Positions 31,805 through 44,246 of a stretch of DNA of 64,000 bases are shown piece after piece. Position numbers and translations under genes: made by a program. The stretch spans positions 2,108,001-2,172,000 of the forward strand of contig CP126196.1 in NCBI GenBank assembly GCA_030272155.1. Reading direction: 5' to 3'. The DNA is from Tetradesmus obliquus (taxonomy: Eukaryota > Chlorophyta > Chlorophyceae > Sphaeropleales > Scenedesmaceae). Every line of letters begins with the position of its first letter. The stretch's first letter is position 1. The notes beneath the pieces were generated by a model. It had not been told where the DNA came from, made no database searches, and was given only the letters and a program-made list of their open reading frames with translations.

Positions 31805-34800
31805 ATGGCCCAGGCTCTGAGGCAGCAGGCAGTGTGCTCCTGCTCTGGTGTTCGCAGCAGCGTGCAGCGTGGTCTGCCCCTGCTGGCACCTCGATCAGCC
31901 GCATGGAGGCTTTTAAAGACGTCCTGCGCTGCTATCAAGGGAGGTGCTGAGGACGACCTACTGATGGCAAGGTATGCGTTGGTGATACTACTGCCAGCTC
32001 GACGAGGATGCATCAGCAGGTGGTGCCTGGCATGAGAATGGTGCATTTGGGAGGTTTCTCGAGTCCTGAAGCGCAGCAGGATGCATGTGCTGCAGTGTTT
32101 GGCAGCAGCATGTGCAGCAGCAGTGGCAGCAGCAGTGGCAGCAACAGCAGCAACAGGTTTGGGTGGTGCTAATGGCAGCCGTAACACATAGTGTTGACCT
32201 TCCACACCAGTACTTTTTGTATTGCATTGACCTGCAGCAGTGTTTACATTGCTGCGCGGGCTGCTGTCAGAGCCAGCAGTGCATGCCTGTGCTGATTGCA
32301 GCTCCTGTGTGCCCCTGTGTTTGCTTGCCGCTGCCCCCTGCTGCTGCTGCTGCTGTGCAGTGGCTGCCCTGTGCCCCGTGACCAGCAGCCGATCCAGGAG
32401 CTCAAGCAGCTGCAGGTGGGGCAGCAAACCAACTCTTTCTCAAGCTGTGACGGCAGTTGCAGTGGGCAGTTTGGCAGTTTTCATCAGTTGCTGCAGTTGC
32501 TCCGCAATGCTCAGCCAGCCTTGTGCCAGGCGCAAGCTTACTGTGCCTTGTTAATCACCAAAACCAGAAACATCATCCAGATTAAGGAAGCACATTCATA
32601 TGTGCTGATACAAAGTTGCAGCAGCACTGCAGGTGTGATAATGCACGCATGCACAAATGCAGTGGCGGCAGACGTCACCCTTGTCAATCACATCAAAGTC
32701 AGCAGTATGCTTGCGCAGAGCTCTGTCACATGCCACATGTATACATGTCCTCTCGCCCCCACCGTCTGCAGGGAATGTTCCTCTTTGACGGGGCCACATG
32801 CCCTTCAACAACGTGGTTCTCCCTTTTCTCTGCAAATCGACCACCAGCAACTTGATCAACATCCATCAACAAACCGCCGCAAGCCACAGTAACACACCTC
32901 TGCCTCATCCTCCGTACCGCTCTGCAGGGAGATGTTCCTGTTTGACTGGGCCACCATGCCGGTGCCGTCCTTTGCCGGCAAGCTGGCAGCAGCATGGCTG
33001 GGCTTCTTCCTGCTGCTGGGCCTGCCAGTGTCTTACCTCACACTGCTGCCCCTTGTTTTCCACTCCTCCCACACCCGCCTTTCTCCAGGAGATGCTTCTC
33101 TGCAACCGGTTCAATAGCACGTCAACAGTATGTTATAACACTTTTTGCATGCCCCATCCTCTTTCCTGCTCACAGGAGATGTTCCTGTTTGACTGGGCCA
33201 CCATGCCGGTGCCGTCCTTTGCCGGCAAGCTGGCAGCAGCATGGCTGGGCTTCTTCCTGCTGCTGGGCCTGCCAGTGTCTGCTGTCACCTTTGACCTGCA
33301 CAAGGAGCTGCTGCAGTGTATCACAGCAGCCAGTGCGGGCAGCAGCTTCATCGTTACAGTGCTTGTGTGGCGGCTGTACCTTGGCTGGCAGGTGAGAATG
33401 CTGACCTGTATCTCACGATGCATAGCGTGTGCTGGGCTAGAAGCAGCAGCACCATCACCACCACCAGCAGCAGCAGCAGTCGCAGCAGCAGCTTCATTGT
33501 GACAGTGCTGGTGTGGCGGCTGTACCTGGGCTGGCAGGTGAGGGCAATGCACTGCTGATATGGCTTGATGCGCATTTCATTTTGTCAGCCTCACGGCAGC
33601 CAGTGCGGGAAGCAGCTTCATCGTCACGGTGCTTGTGTGGCGGCTGTACCTTGGCTGGCAGGTGAGAATGCTGACCTGTAGCTCACGATGCATAGCGCGT
33701 GCTGGGCTAGAAGCAGCAGCACCATCACCACCACCACCAGCAGCAGCAGTCGCAGCAGCAGCTTCATTGTGACGGTGCTGGTGTGGCGGCTGTACCTTGG
33801 CTGGCAGGTGAGCATGTGTGTGTGTTTCAGCTTCCAGGCTAGCAACAGCAGCAGCAACGGCAGCAGCAGTGGCAGCAGCAGCAGCAGCCAGTGCGGGCAG
33901 CACCTTCATCGTTACCGTGCTGGGGTGGAGGCCTGCCTGGGCTGGCAGGTGAGCACGCTGTGCAGTAGTTGAACATGCACAGGATGTATTAGGCTCAATG
34001 CCGCAGCAGCAGCGGCAGCAGCGTCACGGCAGGCGTTGAGCCTGACGTGTGCTTCTGCATGCCTACCATGCCTTGGCACGAGTGGCTCTTGCTGCCGTGT
34101 GGCTGCATTGAACAACAGCAGCAGGCAAGTACACGCAGGGTTGCAGCCAGCGCGAGCAGTACATCTGAACAGGAGCTGCTGCTGCTGTGCAATCGCTGCT
34201 GCGATAAACCTGCTGCCCTGTGCCTTTGCACTTTCTCTTCTGTGTTGCAGCACGTGGGTGACCGGCTGATCAGTGCCACAGTGGAGTACGAGGAGACGGG
34301 CTGGTATGATGGACGTGAGTGATAATGCACAGGCTTGCTGGTGGTGCTTGCTGCTCTGCTGCAGAAGCTGAAAGTGCGGCTTCCTGATGGCAGCAGCGTG
34401 GCGCGTCAGCATGTCCTGCAACCACATTCTTGTTGCAGCTGTTATCGCTGCCTGTATCTGTCTGGATGTGTTGTATGTTGCACAGAGGCTGTTGGGTATG
34501 CCTGGTATGCTATGCTAGTCGAGCTTCTAGGCAGGATTGACAAAACGTCACAACAATGCAACCCGCGCATTTGCTCCTGCTGCTGCTGCTGCTGCTGCTG
34601 CCGTGGCAATCGCAGAGGTGTGGGTGAAGACGCCGCAGGTGCTGATGCGTGACCGGCTCATGTCCAACTACACAGTCAAGCCGGCACTGGCGCGCCTCAA
34701 GCGCACACTGCTGGGCCTGGGAGGTGCGGCACAGCAGCAGCAGCAGCATAACAGCGGCTGTGGCGGGGTATTGCATCAGCTAGGGTCAAGATCTGCCTGC

Positions 34801-35230
34801 GATGGCAGTGCTGGGACAAGGATGCGTGTGGCAGCCGCCGCCGCAGCCACTTTGCACAGTAGCAGCCACCTCAAAATGTCATTAACACAGGGTTTCCAAA
34901 ATGCCAAACACCTGCAGCTGACGATGCTGTTCTGCTCTGTCCTGTTGATGTCTTTGTGCACCTGCAGGGTCCCTGGCGGCTGCAATGGTCCTGCTGGCTA
35001 CTGTACCTCCCCCAGCAGTCAACAGTGCCACATACTACGCAGCATACGATGGCAGCAGCTACAGCAGCAGCAGCAGCATTGCAGCAACTGGCCAAGGCAG
35101 CAGCAGCTACGATGAGTCAGTGTCCAAGTATGAGCCGTGGGCACTGGAGGATGCAGCAGCAGCAGCTGATGCCGATGGTGATGCTGATGCTCCGCGGTAC
35201 GACATGCGGACGCACATGATGATGCAGTGA
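31805..35230 (+). CDS. CGLD27: CGLD27/Ycf36-like plastid membrane protein (DUF1230), 290 aa
   Basis: Exons 31805-31971, 32361-32415, 33176-33391, 34251-34314, 34616-34723 and 34968-35230 total 873 nt, 290 codons plus stop, all in phase. The first ~55 residues (MAQALRQQAVCSCSG...) form a typical chloroplast transit peptide. The family core follows: CPVPRDQQPIQEL, then FDWATMPVPSFAGKL, a first membrane segment (AAAWLGFFLLLGLPVSAV), a second (SFIVTVLVWRLYLGW), then VGDRLISATVEYEETGWYDG, VWVKTPQVLMRDRLMSNY and VKPALARLKRTL. This matches the Ycf36/DUF1230 family conserved in cyanobacteria and plastids. The plant protein CGLD27 is linked to iron-deficiency responses; its biochemistry is unknown. 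A last hydrophobic stretch (SLAAAMVLLATV) and an acidic Ser-rich tail follow. Introns 2 and 3 contain exon echoes. Confidence 0.88.
32770..33033 (+). repeat. Echoes of CGLD27 exon 3 start (intron 2)
   Basis: Positions 32929-33033 match the first 105 bases of exon 3 (33176-33280) exactly as far as could be compared by eye. The copy has a CAG acceptor but one extra G before the first codon, so using it would shift the frame. A second, more diverged piece at about 32770-32805 reads GMFLFDGAT. The identity suggests a recent duplication or gene conversion. Confidence 0.92.
33480..33952 (+). repeat. Four tandem echoes of CGLD27 exon 3 end (intron 3)
   Basis: After the exon end at 33391, the segment encoding SSFIVTVLVWRLYLGWQ plus the GTGAG donor recurs at about 33480-33545, 33598-33667, 33755-33815 and 33885-33955. 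The first three keep the protein sequence; the fourth is diverged (TVLGWRPAWAGR-like in another frame). Copied intron sequence and CAG repeats join them. Confidence 0.92.
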
Positions 35231-37271
35231 GGGAGTAGTGGGAGTGCTGCAGTGGAGCCGAGATGCTTTGTTGGGTTTTGAGAGATGTTGATGCTGTTGA
35301 TGTGGCGGTCTCTCTTTTGTTATGGCGTGAGGTGTGAGGTGTTTGGGGGCTGCCTGGTCTGAGCAGCTGTCTGAAGTGTTGTTTTCTCTGGGAGTGTCAA
35401 CTGCGGTGCTGCTCTGTGCTGCTAATGCAGAGGCCTGTCGCAGTTGAGTCCACTGGTTGCAGTGCTTGCTGCTATGTTGGTAAGCAATGGGAGGGCAGGG
35501 AGCTGTGGCTGCTGTTGGTGTCTCGCGCGCTAGGAGCTGTGTGCTTGCCGCACGTGGACATCTGCATCACGCAGAGTGCACAGCATGTATGCATGTTGCG
35601 AGCCACAGAAGTGTGTATACTACGACGTGGCTCTTTTGACGTGTGGTGTGTGGCTGTGTCAGCTTTTGCTGTGGCTTGGCTGTCATGATGGTCAAGGAGC
35701 AACTTGGTCAACAGAGTGGCAGGGTGTCTGCCATGGCATCTGCTTGGTTCAGGTGGTGACCGTGCAACAAGTGCTGTTGGTTGGTTGGAGTCTGTGCTGC
35801 GCTGCTTACTTTGCACAATATTGGCAGAGTTGTCACATGTGAGCATGCTGCTGGTCATGGCGGCAATGTGCAGTGAGAGGCGGGAAAAGGCAGTCGTCTG
35901 TGTCGACCACCGTAACAACTCGTGACAAGGTCGTAAAGAGCGACATGCTGTCAAGCATATATGTGTGGTTGTCAAGGTTTGCAGTACTGTGTCATGAGTT
36001 TTTGAGATCCTGTGTGGAGCTGTGTGATGAGCTTTAAAAATGCATTTATTGGCGGGGCTGGCCGCACATTGGTTCAAGTAGTGTTGTGCAACAGCGGCAA
36101 CTGCTGCTGCTGCTGCAGCAGCCCTGCGGCAGGCTCTGCTGGGCACAACACCAGGTGGCAAGTTGCTGTGCTGGTAGGCTCAAGCAGGCTTGCCTGCTTC
36201 TGATGCATAGGACGTGCAACTTGTAGCTTGCTGTGCTGGTAATGCCACGCGTGCCATGAGGGCCCCTCTGAGCCACTGCTGAGCTCAGTATAAGGGCCAG
36301 TGTTTCAACGCCTGAGCCGGGAACTTGCCGCAAAAAAGCTCAGTTTGAGTGCGCTTGGCAACGCCGTTGGCATGGCAGCGTGAGTAGGCTGGCTCGTCAC
36401 CCTGATCATCAAGGTGCACCAGCTGCTGCCATGCCGTGGAGGGAGCGACATTGCAGGCAGCCGCACGTCTGCTAGCAAGTGCTTAGATGATTTGTATGGC
36501 TGCTGATGTATTTATTCTGTGCACGAACACCAAGTTGGATGCAGCACCGTGTTTCACGGGAGTGGATATGGCACATGTGTGGTGAAGTGGAGCGTAGAGG
36601 GCTGTTCGTAGGAATCTTTTGCTTTACGTTGATATTTATGTGTGCTCCCTTCAAGTATGGTCGTGTTTTGCATTAAATTCTGGATCACTTTCCGAAACAC
36701 TCCACACGGTTGGCACTGCCCAGCGCGCATATGCCGGGACTATCTTTTTTTTTGGTTGAATTTTTCAGCAACTTGGTATCTCAATAGCGACTCGCCTGCC
36801 TTGAAGCAGATTCAGGTTGGTGTCAGCAGCAGTCGTAACCCCGTGATCATGAACGCATCGCAGTTCTCCTCGCTGTGAATCCCAGCCACGTCATAGTGCA
36901 GCTTTACCCCTTGTATTTCGTCATCACAGACAAAATCAGTGCATGACTGCACTCGGTGCACCCTTGTTTTGCTGTGAAAGCAACGGATGCCGTGAAGCCC
37001 ATAGCAACGGTACATGCCTGAAGATACGTTCTGTCAACGTTCAAAACTTTGCATCTGCAAACTAATACATGTCGGGAGAGCCAAGTGTTGGCCACTGCGT
37101 CCAGCATGTGCTGGCAAGCAGCAGCCAAAGCAGGGCCACCAGCAGCAGGGCAGCAGCTCTCATGCTGTGGTGCTGCTTTTCCTGCAATGAAGCTCAAGGT
37201 TGGTTATAAATCTTGGCTAAACCAGTTACTAGTACTTCAGCTGCTGTTTTGCCGTTCCTGCAGGCTGAAAG
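35231..37271. other. Intergenic region, no gene supported
   Basis: About 2 kb between CGLD27 and the lectin gene, expected to hold the 3' UTR of the first and the promoter of the second. A 229-codon minus-strand frame at 35472-36161 lacks any recognisable domain and is not called. No repeats were recognised. Confidence 0.5.
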
Positions 37272-38363
37272 ATGCAAGTCCTCATCCTGCCGCTGCTGCT
37301 GCAGCTGCTGCTGGTGCTGGTGCTGTCAACAGCAGCCAGCCCTGGTGACATCTCAGGTGTGCTCACATGCCGTGCCTGCGGCAGCTGCAGTACAGCACAT
37401 GGCATGCATCCTGCTGTGTTAAGCAACACGATCCGCTGCAGTAGCCCGTCGTTGCTTGGCCAAGCACTGCAGCCATGGCACAAGCTGTACCAGAAACCGC
37501 AGGGCTCCCGATGATCTGCATCTTCTCCTGCAAGTGACTACCCAGGCAGCTCTGCAGCTCCTGGGTAAGTTAAGGCTAAGAGGATGTGTGTGGCCTGTGA
37601 GACGCGTCTGCTGTCGCCTTGCCACCCTCCCACACAGTCCACTTGGGGTACATCCGCTGCGTAGCGGCAGCTGCAGATTGCATTGCTGAGTTGTTGACAG
37701 TGTGTACTTGCAGTATGTTGCACGCTAATATGCTACTAGCACATCCTGCCAGCTACACATACTGAACTGGTTTGTGTGATGCCCTGGAATGGATCCGTAG
37801 CCATGCGTGCGCTGTGTAACCACAAACACAATGCGTGCGCTGTGCACCTGTTGTGGCATGATGTGAAGCAGCACTGAAACCCCACGGCATCAATGCCAGT
37901 AATTATATGTGCTGACTGAAGAGCATTGTGTTAAAACATGTACAGTTATGTTATGTACTGACTGAAGAGCATTGTGTGGATTGCTCTCGCGTGCTGCATC
38001 TCATGCAGGGCGTTGACCAGAACCTTGATGCCAGGAATTTCATACAGGTAAGAAAGGTCTTAAGACCAGCCTTCTGTGCCCTCTGCAGAAAAGCTCCCGA
38101 ACGTGCCAGCCTGTGCACACCCGTACCTGTTATGTAGCACAACTGCTGTACCCTCAGTTTATGGAACAGCACGAAATGTGGGGATGGACGTAGAGCAGCC
38201 GTCACCAGGGTCAGCGGCCAGGAAACCACTAGTGCTCAGGCAGCTGGTATAGCAGCAGCAGGGCAGCCGCAGCAGCAGGTGGTTGCGTGCTGTGATTTAT
38301 GGAGGCAACATTACCCATGGTCACTCATTTTGCAGGTGTTGGTTTGATGCAGACATCTGCTGC

Positions 38364-38399
<36 letters not shown>

Positions 38400-40026
38400 A
38401 GATGGTCTGGAAGGCAACAACCTCCATAGTAAGTGGGCCGTATGCAGCAGCTCCAGCAGCTTCGCAGCTTGCAGGCGCAACCGCTGCTGCACACTTGTGC
38501 AGGGCAGCAGCACCACATGTATATATGCACTTTGGTTGTGCAGGACTGCTCTTGGTCTTGAGGCCGCACATCTTTGACCTGCAAACCCGCAGATGCCCTG
38601 ATCATGATGCGATACAGGGCACCGCTCCCATGCTGCGACATGCATGCGTGCTCTTGTGCTGCCGCAGGGCTGTTCCGCGCACTACTGCCCTGCTATGAAA
38701 AGCTTTGCAAAACCCCAGGTGGTGGACTTTGTGGTGTGCCTGTACATGCCTCCCGTCAACCGCGACCACAATGAGCAAAATGTGAGCTGCTTGTGTGGTC
38801 GCGTTGTTGCGGTGTGTGGTATAGGGGCCCGTGCAGGGGCTATAGCCAGGCACTAGGCGTAGCTGTCGGGTTAGCTGGCGTTAGCTGGCCTTAGTAGGGC
38901 CTAACTAACCCTCCTTAAGGTAGGGTGGGCCTAGTAGGTGGGCCAGTCTGCTAGTAGAGGCTGCAAGGGGCTGCCGCGATGAATTTAGTGGCCTGCTTGC
39001 ACATGCCTCCCGGCAACCGCGACAGCTATGGGTGGTTTGTGGAGGCCACGTGATCATCTTGTTCTCGCTCATACCATCCGAAACAATGCCAACAGCAAAC
39101 GCAAACAGCCTCTCTCATTGCCTCTTGCACGTGCCGCCAGGTCTTCCCAAAACAAGGGTCAACACCAGCCCCGGCCCTTCTGCCCTGCCCAGCACGCCCC
39201 CAGCATGGCAACCGATGCACTTCACCCTCACCCCCACTCTCAACCTCGAGCAGCAACTTGCCTGCCAGGTGTGACACACTGCCCCCATTCCTCTGTGCTG
39301 CTGCCATGTATCACCAGGTCTTCCCAAAGCAAGGGTCCAACACCAGCCCACCACCCCTGCCCAGCCCACCACCCCCTGAGCCCAGCCCTTCCCCCAAGCC
39401 TGGCACATCTCCTAAGCCCCCAGGCATCTCGCCGTCCCCGCCTCCGGGGCTGAACCTCATCGGCAGCAAGCTGCTGCCAGGGCAGAGCTTTTCAACAGGC
39501 ACATGCATGCTCTCAGACAACCGGCTGTACAGGTGTGACCAAGCCTAATGCCTGCGCAGGCAGGCATGTTGCCCTAGCGATGACTTTGCACTAGACTGCT
39601 TCTGTTGTGGACTGTGCAAGCCTTGTGGCTGCTGGTGCTTGGGGTTGCATGGCACATGCATGCTTTTCAACAACCGGCTCTACAGGTGTGGCCCAAGCTG
39701 TGAGCCCGCCTGTTGCGCTAGCGATGCACTAGACTGCAGAAGCAGCTTCTGTTGTGGACTGAGCAAGCCTTGTGGCTGCTGGTGCTTGGGGTGTCAGGCA
39801 CATGCATGATCTCAGCCAACCAGCTGCACAGGTAAGCCTGCACTGTTGCTGCGCATTTCAGGCACATCACGCTCTCACACAGCCGGCTGTACAGGTGAGC
39901 CTGCACTGCTGCTGCGCCAGCAATGTGCTGGACTGCTGCTGCTGTTGTAAAGCTTAATAGCCGTGTTACTGCTGGTATTTGGCTGCTGGGGCTTGGCTGC
40001 TGGTGCTTGAGGTTGGGTTTGACACA

Positions 40027-40075
<49 letters not shown>

Positions 40076-40918
40076 GCGCTGCACTGCTGCTAACAAGAAA
40101 GACGGTGTACAGCCAGCAGCTATATCAAGTCAGCTGCAGCTGCACGCATGTTGCACGGTATACTCCAACTTTTGTTACCGGAATCACTGCTGCTGCTGCT
40201 GCTGCTGCTGCAGGCTGTGCTTGAACGCCTATGGTGAGATGGCGGTGTATCTGGGCCCCTCAGACCCGCGTGTGCGCTGGCGCAACCAGATGCCCCTGGG
40301 TGACAAGAAAAACCTCAAGCGGCCCTACACCCTAACCCTGGAGAAAGCCTTTGGTGTCATTGATGGTGAGTGACAGCATTGTGCACAACTCCCAAAGAAC
40401 ATACTAGTGCTTGCGTGCGCCGGCAAACCATAGCAATACAGGGTAGCGTGTGAACGCAGCTTTCACTTGTGTAAGGTCACGACACTCAGTAATCTGCTGT
40501 GATCCTGAACACATCCTCACAAAGCTGCCTTGAGTCATATTTTATTGACATGATGTGCCTGCGGCACTGTGCCCCATGAAGTGCTGAGCAGCAGCATATA
40601 CTGCACATATCAAACATATATGTGCAAATAAAAAAATTTGCACAAGTATGTGTGCAAATGGCGGCCGTCAGGGCCACAGCAACACAGCAAACCTATGCGA
40701 GACTGCCGTGCAATAACGTTATAACGTAGCATCCTTGCCATGCTGCTGCAGTGACGGATCGCCTCGGCAAGGCGATGATCGTGCTGTTCCCGCCTGCCAG
40801 ACCTGCACGAGGTTACAACCTGAAGCTGAGGAATGATGGCAAGGCCGTGCTGCAGGATGGAGCCGGCAAGTGCCTCGTTGCGTGGGGCACAGCGCCGAGT
40901 AAGCCTGCCGGCTGCTGA
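37272..40918 (+). CDS. Secreted bulb-type (GNA-like) mannose-binding lectin with Pro-rich linker
   Basis: Exons with good phase: 38009-38047, 38668-38781, 39318-39532, 40214-40365 and 40752-40918 (stop 40916). A likely first exon, 37272-37356, encodes the signal peptide MQVLILPLLLQLLLVLVLST. Its phase does not fit 38009 directly, so a short exon between them is missing from the model. A linker of SPPPLPSPPPPEPSPSPKP type, common in algal extracellular proteins, precedes the lectin part. That part has B-lectin features: LLPGQSFSTGTCMLSDNRLY, then CLNAYGEMAVYLG with RVRWRN, then YNLKLRNDGKAVLQD and LVAWGTA. B-lectin domains bind mannose and act in recognition or defence. The exact mannose-binding QxDxNxVxY motifs are not well kept, so sugar binding is uncertain. 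Echoes occur in introns and after the stop. Confidence 0.65.
37912..37977 (+). repeat. Short direct duplication (20 bp, 46-bp spacing)
   Basis: CTGACTGAAGAGCATTGTGT occurs at 37912-37931 and again at 37958-37977, shortly upstream of lectin exon 38009. Confidence 0.8.
38992..39180 (+). repeat. Lectin intron echoes: end of exon 38668-38781 and start of exon 39318-39532
   Basis: At about 38992-39031 the intron repeats the exon end encoding CLYMPPVNRD (as ACMPPGNRDS). At about 39138-39180 it repeats the acceptor and start of the next exon (AGGTCTTCCCAAAACAAGGG against AGGTCTTCCCAAAGCAAGGG), then diverges. Both edges of one intron are therefore echoed. Confidence 0.85.
39645..39898 (+). repeat. 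Three echoes of lectin exon 39318-39532 end
   Basis: The segment encoding GTCMLSDNRLYR with its donor recurs at about 39645-39690, 39792-39836 and 39853-39898. The donors are GTGTGG, GTAAGC and GTGAGC, so all three keep GT. The last two are the more diverged in coding sequence. Confidence 0.85.
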
Positions 40919-40984
40919 AACACATGCATACATGCATCAACACGAGGTAGGGTTTCTTTGTGGGCTTGACATGGCACCCATACA

Positions 40985-41365
40985 ATCCAAACCACCACGT
41001 GTTACAGGCTGGAGCCGGCAAGTGCCTCGTTGCCTGGGGCACAGTACCGGGTAAGCCTGCCGGCTGCTGAGCCTGTTACGCCACAAAGGCAGAAGCAGCC
41101 TGTGGGGGACTACAACTTGAAGCTGAGGAATGATGGCAAGGCTGCACTGCAAGATAGATGGCAAGTGCCTTGTTGCGTGGGGCACAGTGCCGGGTGTGCC
41201 TGTTGGCTGCTGAAACCCATGCACTAACACGAGGTAGGGTTTCTTTGTGTGCTCGACATGGAACCCATACAAACCAAACCACCTGTTACAGGCTGGAGCC
41301 GGCAAGTGCCTTGTTGTGTGAGGCTCATGTGCACTCTACAGTGCCGGGTGTGCCTGCCGGCTGCT
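40985..41365 (+). repeat. Echoes of the lectin C-terminal coding end, beyond the stop codon
   Basis: After the stop at 40918 the last ~60-100 coding bases recur at about 41005-41070, 41105-41214 and 41290-41368. The copies encode parts of NLKLRNDGKA, GKCLVAWGT and the final KPAGC or VPVGC. Each still ends in TGA at the equivalent place. One further short piece (AGTGCCTCGTTGGGCGGGG) lies near 41400. Confidence 0.88.
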
Positions 41366-41549
41366 GAGACTGCTTCATCACAGGATCAGAAGCGGCATAA
41401 GTGCCTCGTTGGGCGGGGTGTGGTGGCAGGCATAGCTGCTGGCTGTTGGAGCTGTGGTGTAGTGCCATGTTGTGTCACAGGATGCAGACTGTTCAGGAAC
41501 GTGCTGCCATAGAGGATTGCAGCTGTATAGTGACTTGTCACTATGGTCA

Positions 41550-41706
41550 CCGAGATGTCCAGCTGCATGTCCAGGCATGTCCAGTTGCATGGTGTGCAAC
41601 TGGACATGCCATGTGGCATGTCCAGTGTGAGACTGGACATGGCCATGTCCAGCATGCTGCTGGACATCGAGTAGGTGACTGGACACGATACTGGACACGG
41701 CAATTG
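41550..41706. repeat. Left subterminal repeat cluster of the CACTA element
   Basis: At least ten copies of a TGTCCAG/CTGGACA core in both orientations lie within 160 bases of the left end and form several small palindromes, for example around 41586-41640. The right end has a matching cluster. Confidence 0.85.
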
Positions 41707-44135
41707 GACTTTCATAAACTGCCTATTACCGTTATTTCAAACGTATCTGATGCAGTAAACAAGTGTTCGCGGCAGGACAGCAATGTCGAGGTGCTTGGGT
41801 TGGCGCCCTCGACCCCCTGGTACCAAGTCACTGCAGCTGCAACTGCCAAGTGGGCAAGTGACCCATGGGCTGTAACACAATCAGCATGTAGCTGCTGCAA
41901 TACAAACAGAATCTGGCAGCTGCTGCAATCACAACAACATCAACAGCACGCAGCTGCTGCATGACAGCAAAGGCACCCAGCTGCTGCATTCACAACATGA
42001 GCAGTGAGGACACCACGCGGAACAGCTGCCAAGAACTGCATTGACAAGATTGCGTCTCTACCACTTGTACAGATGATGCCTATGCCAACTGCATTCACTG
42101 TGCATCCTGTTGCAGGCAGCGCCAGCACAGCAATGCACCAGCTGCCACTACCGCTGCATGCCACCATCTGCCAACGAAACAATACAAGTTCCAGCAGCTG
42201 CTGATCGCGCACTGGTGTCTGCGTAGCCGGCATCAACTGCGAGTTGGCAGGCTGCCACTGCCTGCATTGATCACAAGTGTAGCGGTTGTTTCAAAGAACA
42301 TCCCTGCAGCAGTGCAGCAGAAACAGAGCAGCTGCACTTACATTTGCATGCTGCAGCGTAGGATGTGGCACTTGTTGAGGTTGGCGTTATCTCAATCAAG
42401 GTCTGGGCCAACCGGCGTTTGCGCGTTGATTGGCGCCCGCCACGCACCACTACATGCAACACTACAGAGCAGCAGCATCTGCGCCAACATAATCGCTGCC
42501 ACTGAATCGCACATATGAGGCAGACTGCTTGCAATGCCACACCGCTCAAGCTCACCAGGAAGTGCATCAGCCATGCCACGCTGCCGGAAAGTCGGCCCCT
42601 GTGTCTCTATAGGGAAGGTCTGCGCACCAACAGAGGTCTCATGTCAATATATCACAATGGTGGTCTCCAAGCAGGCTGTCTGCTGCTGCATTAGATACAG
42701 TGGCGCCATGCTGACTGCAATCAAGTAGGACCCATGCACGCAGGAAGTAAAAGCTGGATGGGTGGCGCGCACACCACATGGAGGGCATTGCGAGCAAGTA
42801 TGGTGTGTGTGAAGTGCGTCGCAAGCACGTTCCACATTATGCAACTGCTGGCCTGCTGGGCATGCTGTCTGCTGCGTGCGTATGTTCATGCAAGCGTTGC
42901 CAAGAATGATCACGACAAGCCCTGCAGCAAGCGGCATGCTCTTGATTGGGAGAGCTGTCACTTCACAGCAGCAGCAGCAGTAGCAGCAGCTGTAACCTGC
43001 TACCTGTTAGGTTCTAACGTTTTCGTTATTCTGACCTACCTGTGATGCTGGGAGACGGGCAGCTGACAGGAGCCTGCACACAGCAGCAGCAGCAACGCAG
43101 GTGACACACAACTGCACCTGTGGACAACCTGCATGCACCCAGCCTCTACAGCTGACATAGCACGGCTGATGCTGCTGTACCTGAAACTGATCTTGATCTG
43201 GTGATGGTTTGATCATTCCTGCGACAGTACTGCTGCACTGCTGCAACTGTAGCTGCTGCTGCTGCTGCTGTGAGCTGGGCGCCCTAGCAGCTGCAGGGCT
43301 GGGTGCTGTCGTTTCAGCCGCTGTTGATCTGGGTAAGAGTCGCTCACCATGTCATCAAAGTATCAAGATAAGCAGTAGCAGCTCCATGCGCTTGCTACAG
43401 CATTGAAATCCTGCAGGATCAACCTTGCAGCTGCATAGTGCTTCAAGGACTGCTGCTGCTCAATGAGCAGGCGTCTGCAGCCTCACAAACGCCCAATAAC
43501 CGCATTGATCTGTTGTCATTCATTAACGCTTTCAGCGCTGGTCTCTGCCAGTGGACACGAGCTTGCAGTCTGTTTCAGCCCCGTGCACCATGTGCAACGC
43601 AGCAGCAGTGCGCGACACAGGTGCGATCGCTGTAATGCTTCAGCATAATCATATTGATAATCGTTTGCAGCTGTTTGCTTACCAGTAAACGAACAGTTCA
43701 CGAGCGTATGCCATCTGACCATTTTGTATTTTTACAAGTGACACACCTTGCAGCAGCGCGCAATGGGGCTGTACGGGCCACTAAACTGACTGTAATAGAA
43801 CTAAACGATGTGTTCGGAAAGGCTGCTGCTTCGGCAGCGGGGGAAAGTCGTGCAATGCTGTAGTGACATGCTGATCATCGCCTTGAGGCGCTGTCGTGCC
43901 ATAAGACACCATAAATGCAGCTTTTTATGATGATTTTTTGCTCTATCGCACGCTTTGGCATGAATATCAAGCCGGTGTTGACGTGATATCGACAAACCCT
44001 ACAGCAAGCCCATGGGCTGGCCAGCTGACGTGCTGGCTGTTCAGCGACACAGTATAAGCGGCATACATGCAACAACACCTACTTGCGGCGTTTCAGCCGG
44101 GTATCGTGCCGTACAACGCATCAGCAGCAGCACAT

Positions 44136-44246
44136 GTCCAGTTGCAGGCAGACTGCCAGTCCAGTGGACCTGCAACTGGACATGCAAACCCACCAACTGG
44201 ACACGATTTGGTGCCACTGGACATGCCTGGACATGCAGCTGGACAT
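44136..44246. repeat. Right subterminal repeat cluster of the CACTA element
   Basis: Several copies of CTGGACATG and its complement lie inside the right terminus, mirroring the left cluster. Confidence 0.85.

Noticed and set aside
35472-36161. 229-codon minus-strand frame
   Set aside because: No domain, biased His/Thr/Ser composition, and it lies in the likely 3' UTR and flank of CGLD27.
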